The position numbers and the translations under genes are program-made. From Rhodobacter sp. TJ_12 (GTDB lineage Bacteria > Pseudomonadota > Alphaproteobacteria > Rhodobacterales > Rhodobacteraceae): DNA of 64,000 nt. Positions 15,858 through 25,800 of the stretch are shown piece by piece (position 1 is the first letter of the stretch; every line of letters starts with the position of its first letter). Under the pieces are notes generated by a model, which did no database searches, had not been told where the DNA came from, and saw only the letters and a list, made by a program, of their open reading frames with translations. Where the stretch lies: contig NZ_NRRD01000002.1 in NCBI RefSeq assembly GCF_020023995.1, positions 248,001 through 312,000 on the forward strand, read 5' to 3'.

Positions 15858-16387
15858 CCCAGGCAGAGACCATGTATGACGTGCAGGCGCCGCCGCTACG
15901 GCGCTCACTCTGGCAGCTTTGCACCCTGTCGGCGGGGTTGGGCGGGGCGGCAATTTTTGCCGTGTCGCTGGGCGTCTCCGCGTCGGTCGTGATGCGCAAT
16001 CTGGGGTTTGGCGGTTTGCGCGGCGATTTCGAGATGACAGAGATCGCCAGTGCGGCCTGCGCCAGCCTGTTTTTGCCTTTGTGCCAGTTGCGGCGCGGGC
16101 ATGTGATGGTGGATCTTTTCACCGGCTGGTTGCCCCGCCGCGCTCGCCTGCCGCTGGATGGCGTTTGGACGCTGCTTTTTGCGGTGTTTTGGGCGGTTGT
16201 GGCTTGGCGGCTCTGCCTTGGGCTGGAAGATATGCGCGCCTATGGCGATCGCACCATGCTTTTGGGCGTGCCGGTCTGGTGGGTTTACTGCCCCGCGATT
16301 TTTGGCACCGGGCTGTCGGCGCTTGTGGCGTTTGACAGCGCGCTTTGCCTGCTGCGTGGGCGCGAGCCGCAAACGGAGTGCGCGTGA
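15854..16387 (+). CDS. TRAP transporter small permease (DctQ family)
   Basis: The protein has 177 residues and four hydrophobic helices, the usual DctQ plan. The conserved region around GLRGDFEMTEIASAACASLFLPLCQLRRGHVMVD, which spans the second helix and its loop, is typical. It overlaps the DctP gene by ATGA. It forms the inner-membrane complex with the large permease encoded immediately downstream. Confidence 0.8.
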   Translation: MTQAETMYDVQAPPLRRSLWQLCTLSAGLGGAAIFAVSLGVSASVVMRNLGFGGLRGDFEMTEIASAACASLFLPLCQLRRGHVMVDLFTGWLPRRARLPLDGVWTLLFAVFWAVVAWRLCLGLEDMRAYGDRTMLLGVPVWWVYCPAIFGTGLSALVAFDSALCLLRGREPQTECA

Positions 16388-17706
16388 TGGATCAGACCCT
16401 GATCGCGCTGGTGATGATCGCGGCCATGCTGACAGCCGTCTTTTTGCGTGCGCCGGTGGCGCTTGCCATGGGCGGGATTGGCGCGGCGGGCTATATGGCG
16501 CTTTCTAGCGCGCCCGCGCTGTTGAGTTATCTGTCCTCGGCTTGGCCGGATAAGTTCATGTCCTATGAACTCGCCATCGTGCCGCTGTTCATCCTGATGG
16601 GGAATATCGCCACGCGCACGGGCATTTCGGCGCGGATATTCACCGCCTCCAACGCATGGATCGGGCATTATCGCGGCGGGCTGGCCATGGCCTCGGTCGC
16701 AGGCTGTGCGATGTTCGGCTCGATCTCGGGCTCTTCGCTGGCGACGGCCTCGACCATGGCGCGGGTGGCTTTGCCGGAAATGAGCCGCAGCGGCTATTCT
16801 GGGGCGCTGGCGGCCGGTTCGCTTGCGGCGGGTGGCACGCTTGGCATCCTGATCCCGCCCTCGGTGGTGTTGATCATCTATGCGATGCTGACCCAGCAAA
16901 ACATCGTCAAACTGTTTCTGGCCGCGACCATCCCGGGCACATTGGCGGTGATCGGCTTCACCTTGGCGATCATGATCTGGGTGCGGCTGTTCCCCGAAGA
17001 AGGCCCGCGCCACGCCCGCGCCTCGCTCAAGACCCGGCTACGGGCCTTGGCGGGCGTGTGGTATGTGGTGGCAATTTTCGGCGGTGTGCTGGGCGGGATC
17101 TATGGCGGGTTGTTTACCCCCGCCGAAGGGGCCTCGGTCGGCGTGGTCGCGATTGCGCTCGCTGGGGTTTTGACGCGCGCGCTTGGCCCCAAGGTGCTGC
17201 TAGAGTGTCTGATCGACACGGCCGTTTCTTCCGCGATGATCTTCGCCATCGTCTTTGGCGCCGATCTGTTCAATGTGGCGCTGACCTTGTCGCGCCTGCC
17301 CGTGGCGCTGGCCGATTGGGTGGGGGCGATGGGGCTTGGCGCGATGACCGTGCTTTTGCTGATGATCGTCTTTTATCTGCTGATGGGCTGCGTGATGGAC
17401 AGCCTGTCGATGATCTTGCTCACGGTGCCGGTCTTCTTTCCCACGGTGATGTCGCTCGATTTCGGGCTGACGCCCGAGGCGCAGGCGATCTGGTTCGGCA
17501 TTCTGACGCTTGTGGTGGTGGAATTGGGCATGATCACGCCGCCCGTCGGGATGAACCTTTTCGTCATTCGCGCGATGTCGCGTGAGATTTCTTTGGGCCA
17601 GATCTTTCGCGGCACCACCCCCTTCATCGTGTCAGAGTTCAGCCGGATCGCCCTTTTGGTGGCCTTTCCGGGGCTGAGCTACTGGCTCGTGCAAATTTTG
17701 AACTGA
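16387..17706 (+). CDS. TRAP transporter large permease (DctM family)
   Basis: I use the ATG at 16387, which shares one base with the DctQ stop (TGATG), giving 439 residues; longer starts overlap DctQ. Typical DctM features are seen: an N-terminal helix with FLRAPVALAMGGIG, the LFILMGNIATRTG loop, MFGSISGSSLATASTMARVALPEM, and GGTLGILIPPS in the middle. It is the sodium-coupled translocation subunit, with about 12 membrane helices. The MarR regulator follows 12 bp later. Confidence 0.85.
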   Translation: MDQTLIALVMIAAMLTAVFLRAPVALAMGGIGAAGYMALSSAPALLSYLSSAWPDKFMSYELAIVPLFILMGNIATRTGISARIFTASNAWIGHYRGGLAMASVAGCAMFGSISGSSLATASTMARVALPEMSRSGYSGALAAGSLAAGGTLGILIPPSVVLIIYAMLTQQNIVKLFLAATIPGTLAVIGFTLAIMIWVRLFPEEGPRHARASLKTRLRALAGVWYVVAIFGGVLGGIYGGLFTPAEGASVGVVAIALAGVLTRALGPKVLLECLIDTAVSSAMIFAIVFGADLFNVALTLSRLPVALADWVGAMGLGAMTVLLLMIVFYLLMGCVMDSLSMILLTVPVFFPTVMSLDFGLTPEAQAIWFGILTLVVVELGMITPPVGMNLFVIRAMSREISLGQIFRGTTPFIVSEFSRIALLVAFPGLSYWLVQILN

Positions 17707-17718
17707 AAGGACCGCTGA

Positions 17719-18207
17719 ATGAAACGCATCAAAACAAGCCCCGCCTCGGCCCCCGTGCTGAAGGATGCGAACCTGCGCAGGTTCATGGGCTACAATATGA
17801 AGCGCGCCTACCTGACCATAGATGCCGGGCTGCGCCCCGTGCTGGAGGGGCTTGGCCTGCGCCCGGCCACCTTTTCGGCCTTGGCGGTGATTGTCGATAA
17901 CCCGGACATCACCCAGACCATGCTGGGCCAAGCGCTGCATATCGAGCGCTCGGGCGTGGTGCTGATCGTCGATGATCTGGAAGCCGCCGATCTGATCACC
18001 CGCAACAAGGTGGAAGGGGATCGCCGGTCCTACGCTTTGCGCCTGACCTTGAAGGGCCGCAAGCTTTGGGCGCGCGCGCGCCAGATGGTCGAAGATCATG
18101 ACAATCGCGTTCTGGCCAGCCTGAGCCCGCAAGAGCGGATTTTGCTCAAAGACCTGCTCAACCGCATCGAGATCGCCCCCCTCGCAGACCCCGGAGAAAC
18201 GACATGA
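17719..18207 (+). CDS. MarR-family regulator, probable hydroxycinnamoyl-CoA-responsive repressor
   Basis: The protein has 162 residues. The winged helix covers about residues 50-120 (TQTMLGQALHIERSGVVLIVDDLEAADLITRNKVEGDRRSYALRLT region), with the wing R-x-x-x-D-R-R-S signature. MarR proteins of this type (CouR, HcaR, FerR) repress hydroxycinnamate catabolic genes and release DNA on binding the aryl-CoA thioester. Its place inside the operon, overlapping the feruloyl-CoA synthetase gene by ATGA, fits that role. The palindrome at 12944-12957 is a candidate site. Confidence 0.75.
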   Translation: MKRIKTSPASAPVLKDANLRRFMGYNMKRAYLTIDAGLRPVLEGLGLRPATFSALAVIVDNPDITQTMLGQALHIERSGVVLIVDDLEAADLITRNKVEGDRRSYALRLTLKGRKLWARARQMVEDHDNRVLASLSPQERILLKDLLNRIEIAPLADPGETT

Positions 18208-20033
18208 ATATCGTCACTCAGAACTGCACGCTCTCTGACGCCCATCTGCCGCATCGTGTCCGGCTCGATTACCGCGACGATGGCGCGATGATCTTACGCT
18301 CCGCGCATCCGCTGGACCCGTCGGTGGCCTCGACCGGGGATTGGTTGCACCGCTGGGCCGCCGTGACGCCGGACCGGGTGTTTTTGTCGGAACGCGCGGG
18401 CGCGGGATGGCGCGAACTGACCTATGCGCAGGTCTTGGCGCATGTCCGGGCGATTGGCGCGGCGCTTTTGGCGCGCGGGCTTGATGCGAAAACCCCGGTC
18501 GTGATCCTGTCCGGCAATGGTATCGACCACGCGCTGATTGCCTTTGGTGCGCAATATGTGGGCGTGCCGGTCGTGCCGGTGGCCGAGCAATATTCCCTGA
18601 TCCCCGAGGCGCATGCGCGGCTGCGCTATGTCTTGCGCAAGGTGCGCCCGGCGATGGCCTTTGTGGAAAATGCAAAAACCTTTGCCGGGGCCTTGGCGCT
18701 GCCCGATCTGGACGGGGTCGAGATCGTCGCCGCCCAAACCGAAGGCGCGGGGCGAGCCGTCACACCCTTTGCCGATCTGCTTGCCGCGAAACCTGACATC
18801 GAGCTTGATATCGCCCATTCCAAGGTTGGGCCGGATACTGTTGCCAAGATCCTTTTTACCTCGGGCTCGTCTTCCGATCCGAAAGGGGTTTTGACCACGC
18901 AGCGGATGATGTGCGCCAATCAGGCCCAAATTGCCTCGGTCCTGCCGTTCCTGAAGGCCCGCCCGCCGCGCATTTTGGATTGGCTGCCGTGGAACCATGT
19001 TTTCGGCGGCTCGCACAATCTCAACATGATGCTCGCCAATGGCGGCACGCTTTGCATCGATCATGGCAAACCCACCTCTGCGGGTTTGCCGACCACGCTC
19101 GCCAATATCCGTGAGAGTATGGGCACGATGGCGTTCAACGTGCCGGTTGGCTATTCCATGCTGGTGCATGAGATGGAGCAAGACAAAGCTCTGCGTGAGG
19201 CGTTTTTCCAAGACCTCGATTTGATTTTTTACGCCGGCGCGTCGTTGCGGCAAGAAGTCTGGACCCGGCTCGAAGAGATGGCGCGCGACGTTAGCGGCCG
19301 CGTGCCCTTGATGATTTCAAGTTGGGGTTTGACCGAAACCGCACCCGCTTGCGTCATGCTGCATGAGCCGGTCACGCGCTCGGGCCTAATCGGTGTGCCC
19401 TTGCCGGGGGTCGAGGTGAAGCTCTTGCCCGACCCCGATCTGCGCTGCGAAATCCGCGTGCGGGGGCCCAATATCATGCCCGGTTATTTCGAAGATGCCG
19501 AACGCTCTGCCGCCGCTTTCGATGATGAGGGGTTCTTTATCACCGGCGATGCGGTGCGCTTTGTCGATCCGCAGCACCCCGAACGCGGGCTCGTCTTCGA
19601 TGGGCGCGTGTCTGAAGATTTCAAACTGACCACGGGCACGTGGGTGCAGGCAGGGCGGCTGCGGATGGAAGCACTCGAACAGCTGCGCGACCTTGTGCAG
19701 GATGTCGTGATTTGCGGCCATGACCGGGGTGAGATCGGGCTCTTTATCTTCCCCAAGCCTGATCATGTTCATGGCGACAACACCTCGGAAGGGGCGGTGA
19801 TCGACCCGGTGTTGCAAATCGAGATCGAGGCCGTGATGCGCGACATGGCCCGGAAGGCGACTGGCTCGGCCAAGCGCATTTCACGCGCCCTGATTTTGGC
19901 CGAGCCGCCTTCGCTCAAGGATGGCGAAGTGACCGACAAAGGCTCGCTCAATGTGCGCAAGATCATCACCCGCCGCGCCGATCTGTTGGAGCGGCTTTAT
20001 GACAACGAAGATCCCGGCCTGATCCGGGTGTGA
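18204..20033 (+). CDS. fcs: Feruloyl-CoA synthetase-like AMP-forming acid:CoA ligase
   Basis: The protein has 609 residues, the length of the long feruloyl-CoA synthetase type. The ATP loop reads ILFTSGSSSDPKGV. WLPWNHVFGGSHNLNMMLANGGTL with IDHGKPTSAG is characteristic of feruloyl-CoA synthases. Further motifs are SSWGLTETAP, FFITGDAVRF and the C-terminal EVTDKGSLNVRKI with the catalytic lysine region. It activates ferulate, p-coumarate or related acids to CoA thioesters in the cytoplasm, the committed step of this operon. MarR, hydratase, dehydrogenase and hydrolase neighbours support the assignment; exact substrate preference is not visible. Confidence 0.85.
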   Translation: MNIVTQNCTLSDAHLPHRVRLDYRDDGAMILRSAHPLDPSVASTGDWLHRWAAVTPDRVFLSERAGAGWRELTYAQVLAHVRAIGAALLARGLDAKTPVVILSGNGIDHALIAFGAQYVGVPVVPVAEQYSLIPEAHARLRYVLRKVRPAMAFVENAKTFAGALALPDLDGVEIVAAQTEGAGRAVTPFADLLAAKPDIELDIAHSKVGPDTVAKILFTSGSSSDPKGVLTTQRMMCANQAQIASVLPFLKARPPRILDWLPWNHVFGGSHNLNMMLANGGTLCIDHGKPTSAGLPTTLANIRESMGTMAFNVPVGYSMLVHEMEQDKALREAFFQDLDLIFYAGASLRQEVWTRLEEMARDVSGRVPLMISSWGLTETAPACVMLHEPVTRSGLIGVPLPGVEVKLLPDPDLRCEIRVRGPNIMPGYFEDAERSAAAFDDEGFFITGDAVRFVDPQHPERGLVFDGRVSEDFKLTTGTWVQAGRLRMEALEQLRDLVQDVVICGHDRGEIGLFIFPKPDHVHGDNTSEGAVIDPVLQIEIEAVMRDMARKATGSAKRISRALILAEPPSLKDGEVTDKGSLNVRKIITRRADLLERLYDNEDPGLIRV

Positions 20034-20040
20034 GGCTGAC

Positions 20041-20916
20041 ATGCTTGATTTTACCAATCTCCGCGCGATCGACTTTCATACCCATGCCGAAGAGCCCTGT
20101 GGTTGCCACGATGATGACGGCTATGACGATCTACAATCTTCGATGGCGCAATACTTTGGTGCCCCTTGGACCCATCCGCCCACGATCCCGCAAACCGCCG
20201 CGCATTACCGCGCGCAAAACATCGCCGCGGTGATCTTTCCCGTCGATGCCGAACGCGAGACGGGCTATCGGCGGTATCGCAATGAAGAGGTGGCCGAACT
20301 CGCGGCAGAGCATTCTGACGTGCTGATCCCCTTTGCCTCGATTGACCCGCATAAGGGCAAGCTTGGCGCGCGCGAGGCCCGGCGTTTGGTGGATGAATTC
20401 GGCGTGCAGGGCTTCAAATTCCATCCTACGATGCAGGGCTTCTTTCCCAATGATCGCATGGCCTATCCGCTTTACGAAGCGATTGCCGAAACCGGCAAGC
20501 CCGCGCTGTTCCATACCGGGCAGACCGGCGTTGGTTCGGGGATGCGCGGCGGCAACGGGATGCGGCTGAAATATTCCAACCCGATGTATATCGACGATGT
20601 GGCGGTCGATTTTCCCGATATGCCAATCATCTTGGCGCATCCCTCTTTCCCTTGGCAGGAAGAGGCGCTCTCGGTCGCCACCCATAAGCCCAATGTCTGG
20701 ATCGATCTTTCGGGTTGGTCGCCCAAGTATTTCCCTGAAATTCTTGTGCGGTATGCCAACACGCTTTTGAAAGATCGGATGCTGTTTGGCTCTGACTGGC
20801 CGATGATCGCGCCGGAAAAATGGCTGGATGCCTTTGAAAAGGCGGGCTTTCGCGATGAGGTGCGGCCCCGCATTCTCAAAGATAATGCGCTCAAACTACT
20901 GGGGGCCGCGCCATGA
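20041..20916 (+). CDS. Amidohydrolase-fold protein, probable aryl beta-ketoacyl-CoA hydrolase
   Basis: The protein has 291 residues of the amidohydrolase-2 (ACMSD-like) TIM barrel. DFHTHAEEPCGC supplies the first metal-binding His pair. GFKFHP, LFHTGQTG and ILAHPSFPW supply further His residues, and FGSDWPMIAPEKW carries the conserved Asp. In Agrobacterium, an amidohydrolase of this kind in the ferulate gene cluster cleaves 4-hydroxyphenyl-beta-ketoacyl-CoA to the hydroxybenzoate; I infer the same role from the matching gene set. It lies 7 bp after the ligase gene and overlaps the next gene by ATGA. Confidence 0.7.
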   Translation: MLDFTNLRAIDFHTHAEEPCGCHDDDGYDDLQSSMAQYFGAPWTHPPTIPQTAAHYRAQNIAAVIFPVDAERETGYRRYRNEEVAELAAEHSDVLIPFASIDPHKGKLGAREARRLVDEFGVQGFKFHPTMQGFFPNDRMAYPLYEAIAETGKPALFHTGQTGVGSGMRGGNGMRLKYSNPMYIDDVAVDFPDMPIILAHPSFPWQEEALSVATHKPNVWIDLSGWSPKYFPEILVRYANTLLKDRMLFGSDWPMIAPEKWLDAFEKAGFRDEVRPRILKDNALKLLGAAP

Positions 20917-22523
20917 CCGCTTTTGCAGCCCCGGTGGAAGATATTCTTTTCGCGTTCGAGGTGGCGGGCGCACCGCAATTGCCCGATTGGGATGGCGATC
21001 TTGCGCAAGCTGTGCTCGATCATTTTGCCGCCTTTGCGCAAGGCGAAATCGCGCCGCTTGATGCGCCCGGCGATGCGCAGGGCTGCCAGTTGGAAGCGGG
21101 ACAGGTGCGCATGCCTGATGGGTTTGGCCATGCCTATGCCAATTACGTGGACCAAGGCTGGCACGCGCTGTCTTTGCCCGAGGCGCTGGGCGGGCAGGAT
21201 GCGCCCGCGCCCCTTAGCGGCGCTGTGTCAGAGATTTTTGCCGGCGCCTGTCATGCGCTGGAAATGGTGACGGGTCTGGTGCCGGGGGCCGCGCGCGTGT
21301 TGCTCCGCTTCGGCTCAAAGGCGCAACAGGCCAAGCATTTGCCCGATCTTGCCTCGGGCGCAGCGCTGGCGACGATGTGTCTGACCGAGCCCGGCGCAGG
21401 CTCAGACCTTTCGGCCATCCGCACCCGTGCGAAGCGGGTGGGGGAGGAATGGCGGATCACCGGGGAAAAGATTTTCATCTCGGGCGGCGGGCAGGATATG
21501 TCTGACAGCATCCTGCATCTGCTCTTGGCCCGCACCGGCCCGGTCGCGGCGGGGGTAAAGGGATTGTCGCTGTTTCTTGCGCGCTCTGGCGGGGCCTTTG
21601 GGGCGAATGGGGTCACGGTGGCCCGGCTTGAGGAAAAGCTTGGCCTGCATGCTTCCCCCACCTGTCACATGGTATTTGACAACACAGCGGCGGAGTTGAT
21701 CGGGGACGAGGGCGCAGGGCTTACCGCCATGTTCACGCTGATGAACCACGCGCGGCTGGATGTGGCCTTGCAAGGCGTGGCCCATGCGGCGCGGGCGCAT
21801 CGGATCGCCTTGGCGCACGCGTTGGACCGTCAGCAGGGCCGCTGCCCCGATGGGCGCCCCGCGCGCTTGGTGGATCATGCCGATGTGCGCCGCATGTTGG
21901 ACCGGCAAAGGGCGCTTGAACTGTCTAGCCGGGCCATGTGCCAATTGGCGTTGGTCGAAATGGCGCGTGGCACCCGGCCCGAATTGCTCGAATTCCTGAC
22001 CCCGCTTGTCAAAATTACCGCGACCGAGGCCGGGATCGAGGCGGCGGATCTCGGGATCCAGATCCTTGGGGGCTATGGCTATTTGACCGAATATCGGGTG
22101 TCGCAAACCTGGCGCGATGCCCGGATTACCTCGATCTACGAAGGCGCGAACGGCGTGCATGCGGGCGCTTTGGCCGGGCGGTTGTTGCGCTGGAAAGGCG
22201 GCGCGGCGGCCACGGCTTTCGCTGAACTGGTGCGCGACTTGGCCCCAGATGCCCCCGATGTTGCGCAAGCGCTGGCGCAATGGCGGGAGATGCGCTCCGA
22301 ATTGCTGATTGCGCCGGACCCGGGGGCAAAGGCGTGGGCGTTTGCCCATGTCTCTGCACGGGTGCTGACGACAGCCTTGTGGCATCGCATGGCCATGATG
22401 GCCGATCACGCGCCCGATCCCGCGGAAATCCGCCGTCTGGCAGCGCTGCATCTGCCCGCATCTGCCAACGGGGCGCGCGGGGCTGCGGTGCGCCAAGTCG
22501 CGCCATGTGGATCGCTGGGCTGA
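20913..22523 (+). CDS. Acyl-CoA dehydrogenase family protein
   Basis: The protein has 536 residues. The FAD-binding signature MCLTEPGAGSDLSAIRTRA and the second motif GGYGYLTEYRVSQTWRDARITSIYEGANG, with its catalytic glutamate in YEGAN, are clear. The size is that of long-form (FadE5/AidB-like) family members. As the last gene of the hydroxycinnamate operon it probably dehydrogenates dihydro-hydroxycinnamoyl-CoA (phenylpropanoyl-CoA) to the enoyl-CoA, so that saturated phenylpropanoids feed the same pathway. Electron-transfer flavoprotein partners are not in the window. Confidence 0.8.
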   Translation: MTAFAAPVEDILFAFEVAGAPQLPDWDGDLAQAVLDHFAAFAQGEIAPLDAPGDAQGCQLEAGQVRMPDGFGHAYANYVDQGWHALSLPEALGGQDAPAPLSGAVSEIFAGACHALEMVTGLVPGAARVLLRFGSKAQQAKHLPDLASGAALATMCLTEPGAGSDLSAIRTRAKRVGEEWRITGEKIFISGGGQDMSDSILHLLLARTGPVAAGVKGLSLFLARSGGAFGANGVTVARLEEKLGLHASPTCHMVFDNTAAELIGDEGAGLTAMFTLMNHARLDVALQGVAHAARAHRIALAHALDRQQGRCPDGRPARLVDHADVRRMLDRQRALELSSRAMCQLALVEMARGTRPELLEFLTPLVKITATEAGIEAADLGIQILGGYGYLTEYRVSQTWRDARITSIYEGANGVHAGALAGRLLRWKGGAAATAFAELVRDLAPDAPDVAQALAQWREMRSELLIAPDPGAKAWAFAHVSARVLTTALWHRMAMMADHAPDPAEIRRLAALHLPASANGARGAAVRQVAPCGSLG

Positions 22524-22722
22524 GATCGCGCCGAAAAGGGCGTGCACGCGCGACCAATCGGGTGGGCTGCAAGCGCAAGGGCGGCTGCCCGCCCTAGATG
22601 CCCCGATGAACCGCCCTCTCCCCCGGCCGCGCCGAGACCGCGCCCCTGACAAGCGGGCGCTGTCGGGCGATTGGCGCGGGGCAGGGGCCTCGTTCGATTT
22701 CGCCTGCACTGATTTGGCGAAC

Positions 22723-22738
22723 TGTCACGCCCCTGACG
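22723..22738 (+). promoter_or_regulatory. CooA-type operator upstream of cooM
   Basis: TGTCA-CGCCCC-TGACG at 22723-22738 fits the CooA/CRP-family pattern TGTCA-N6-CGACA, with two mismatches in the right half. Its centre lies ~73 bp before the cooM start, which would place a class II transcription start near 22774. The 280-bp gap between the acyl-CoA dehydrogenase gene and cooM holds no other feature I can support. Confidence 0.55.
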
Positions 22739-22803
22739 GAACTTGCGGGGCAATGCGCCCATGATCGTCGCGACAGATACCTTTCTCGAACTTGGCGGGC
22801 GCG

Positions 22804-25800
22804 ATGATGATTTCGATACCCCTTCTGGGCTGGCTTGGGCTGGCGCTCCTTTTGACGGGCGAAATCGTCGCCCTTTGGCAGATGCGCCATCTCTATCGGA
22901 TGCTGCTGGCCTCGACCTTGGCGGAAATCGGCTATGCGATGCTCGCCTTTGGCATTGGCACGGCGGCAGGAGACGCCGGTGCGATCTTGCATCTGGTGTT
23001 TCAGGCGGTGATGCGGCTTTTGGTGCTATTGGCCGCGCGCCAACTTGTGCAGGCGGCGGGGTCAGACCGGCTTGAGGATTTGCGCGGCAGCCGCGCGCGC
23101 GCGCCCTTTGCCGCGCTGATGTTCGGTTTTGGCATGTTCTCGGCAATGGGGCTGTCGCCCTTTAAGGGGGCATTGTCGAAATTCGTCATTCTCTACAGCG
23201 CGATTGAGGCCGGAGATTGGCCGCTGGCGCTGGGCGGGACAGTGGCAAGCATCCTTGCCATCCTTTATTTCACCCGTGCGATTCAGGTGGTGTGTTTCAC
23301 CGCCGCGCCTGGTGCGCTGCCAGCGGACGAACCGATCCGGTTCTGGCCCAAGGCCCTGCGCGATCTGCCGATCTTCTTGCTTGCGTTGGTGACCATCGCG
23401 CTGAGCCTCTTTCCCGAACCCTTCTTGCATTTCGCCACCCATCTGGCGGGGCTTGGCCCGCATGCGCTCCCGGAATTTGAAGGGGCGTGGAGCGCGGCGG
23501 TCTTGCTGCCCTATATCGGCGGGTTTGCGATCTACCTGATCGGGCGGCGCGCGGCGGGGCTGCGCGACATCGCGGCGGTGATCTTGGCGCTGGCCACCTT
23601 TGCCCTTGTTGCGGTCCGGCTCCAACCCGGCGACCTTGGCGATTTCTTCGCGCTGATCTTTGCCGGTATTGGTCTGGCTGTGACGCTTTATTCGGTGCGC
23701 TACATCGCCCACAGCCATGCCATCGGGCGCTACTGGTTCTTCCTGTTCTTGATGATCGGCTCGATGATCGGCGTCGCGACCGCAGAACATCTGGGCAATT
23801 TCTACGTGTTCTGGGAACTGATGACCTGGACCTCTTACCTCCTTGTGATCCATGAAGAGACCGACAAGGCACTGAAAGCCGGGGCAAAATATTTTTTCCT
23901 GTGCACCGGTGGCGCCTATGTGATGCATTTTGGCATTTTGCTTTTGCATGCCGAGCTTGGCACGTTCGATCTGGCGGAGATTGCCGTGCGGGTGCCGATG
24001 CTGTCGCCCGGTGTGGCGGCGGTGGTGCTTTGCACCTTTCTTGTGGGGCTGGGCGCCAAGGCGGGGCTTTTCCCGCTGCATTCCTGGCTGCCCGATGCCC
24101 ACCCGGTTGCACCTTCTGCAATCTCGGCGCCGATGTCGGGGATTTTGACCAAAGCGGGGCTTTTGGGTCTGATCAAGATCCTGTTTGCGGTCTTTGGCAC
24201 CACGGCGCTGGCGGGCTATGGCCATGTGTTTGGCCTCACCGGCCCCGGCGCAGTGCTGGTGGCCTTAGGGGGCATCACCTTCTTGATCGGGGAAATTCAA
24301 GCCTTCCGGCAGACCGATCTCAAGCGTCTTTTGGCCTATTCGACGCTGGCACAAGTGGGCGAGATCACCATGGTGATCGGCGTTGGCACCTCGCTGGCGC
24401 TGACCGGCGCGCTGATGCATGTGGGCAACCATGCGCTGATGAAAACGCTGCTTTTCTTGGCGGCGGGGGCCTTCATCCTGCGCCGGGGCGAACAAAGCCT
24501 CAGCGCGCTGGCGGGCATCGGTCGGGTGATGCCGGTCACCGCTGTCACGCTGGGCCTTGGGCTCTTGGCCATCATGGGGGTGCCGCCCTTTGGCGGCTTT
24601 GTCGGCAAATTCGTGATGATCCAAGCCGCGGTCGATGCGGGCCAGCCCGGCATTGCGGCGGTGATCTTGGCGGGCGGCGTGATCGCGGCGGCCTATTATG
24701 CGCGCATCCTGCGGGTCGTGTTCTTTGCCCCCTATGAAGGCCCACCGGTGACCGAGGCGCCGCTTTCCATGCGCCTTGTGCTGGTTGTGCTCGCCGCGCT
24801 TGTCACAATGAACGGTCTTTGGCCGCAGGGGCTTTTGGCACTGGTCACCCCGGTGGTCGCCACGCTTTCGGGCCCCTCTGGCCTTGCGCCGCTTGTGCTG
24901 CCGCCTGTGGTGATGGGCTGGAGCCTTGCCGCCGCCATTGCCTGCCTCGGGGCGCTGGCCGTCTATGCCGTCGGCCGCGCCGCGCCGCGCTATGCGGGCC
25001 ACGCCGCCGTGGCGGTGATGGCGCTCGCGCTGGCCGCGATCCTTTTGCAGGCGGAGCGCTATGACCTGCTGTCCTTTTGGTTCGCGATCCTGATCGTCAC
25101 GGTCGGCGCCGCGAATCTGCTGTATTCGGTCGGCTACATGGCGCATGGCCATGCGCAACCACGGTTCTTCCTGTTTTTCGTGATGATGATCGGCGGGCTG
25201 TTGGGCGTTACCGCCTCTGACAACCTGTTCAGCTTCTTCGCCTTTTGGGAGATCATGTCGAGCTGGACGCTTTATCTTGTCATCATCCACGAAGAAACGC
25301 GCAGCGCCCTGCGCGAGGGAACGAAATACTTCCTTTTCAACTTCGCGGGCGCCAGCTTGATGTTCCTGGGCGTTACCATGCTCGCCTCGGGCGCAGGCAG
25401 CTTTGATTTTGCCGCTCTGGCACCGGCGTTCGCCCACCCCAGCGGCTGGATGATTGCGGCTGCGGCGCTGACCTTGGCGGGGCTTTTGATGAAGGCCGCG
25501 CAACTGCCCGCGCGGATCGATTGGCAAATGCACCCGGCTCCGGCGCCGACCCCGGTCTCTGGCTATATCTCGGCGGTGCTTTTGAAGGTTGGCCCCTATG
25601 GCGTTTTGAAACTTTTTGCCGCGCTTGGGGGCGCCGCCGCCTTCGCCCGCATGGCCGAGGCCAGCTGGATGCCAAACCTGATGACGCTGACCGCCCTTAT
25701 TGCGGCCATCACGCTGCTTTATGCTGGCGCGATGGCGGTGATCGAGACCGGGGTGAAAAGGATCCTGATCTGGTCCACCGTCAGCCAGCTTGGTTATGTG

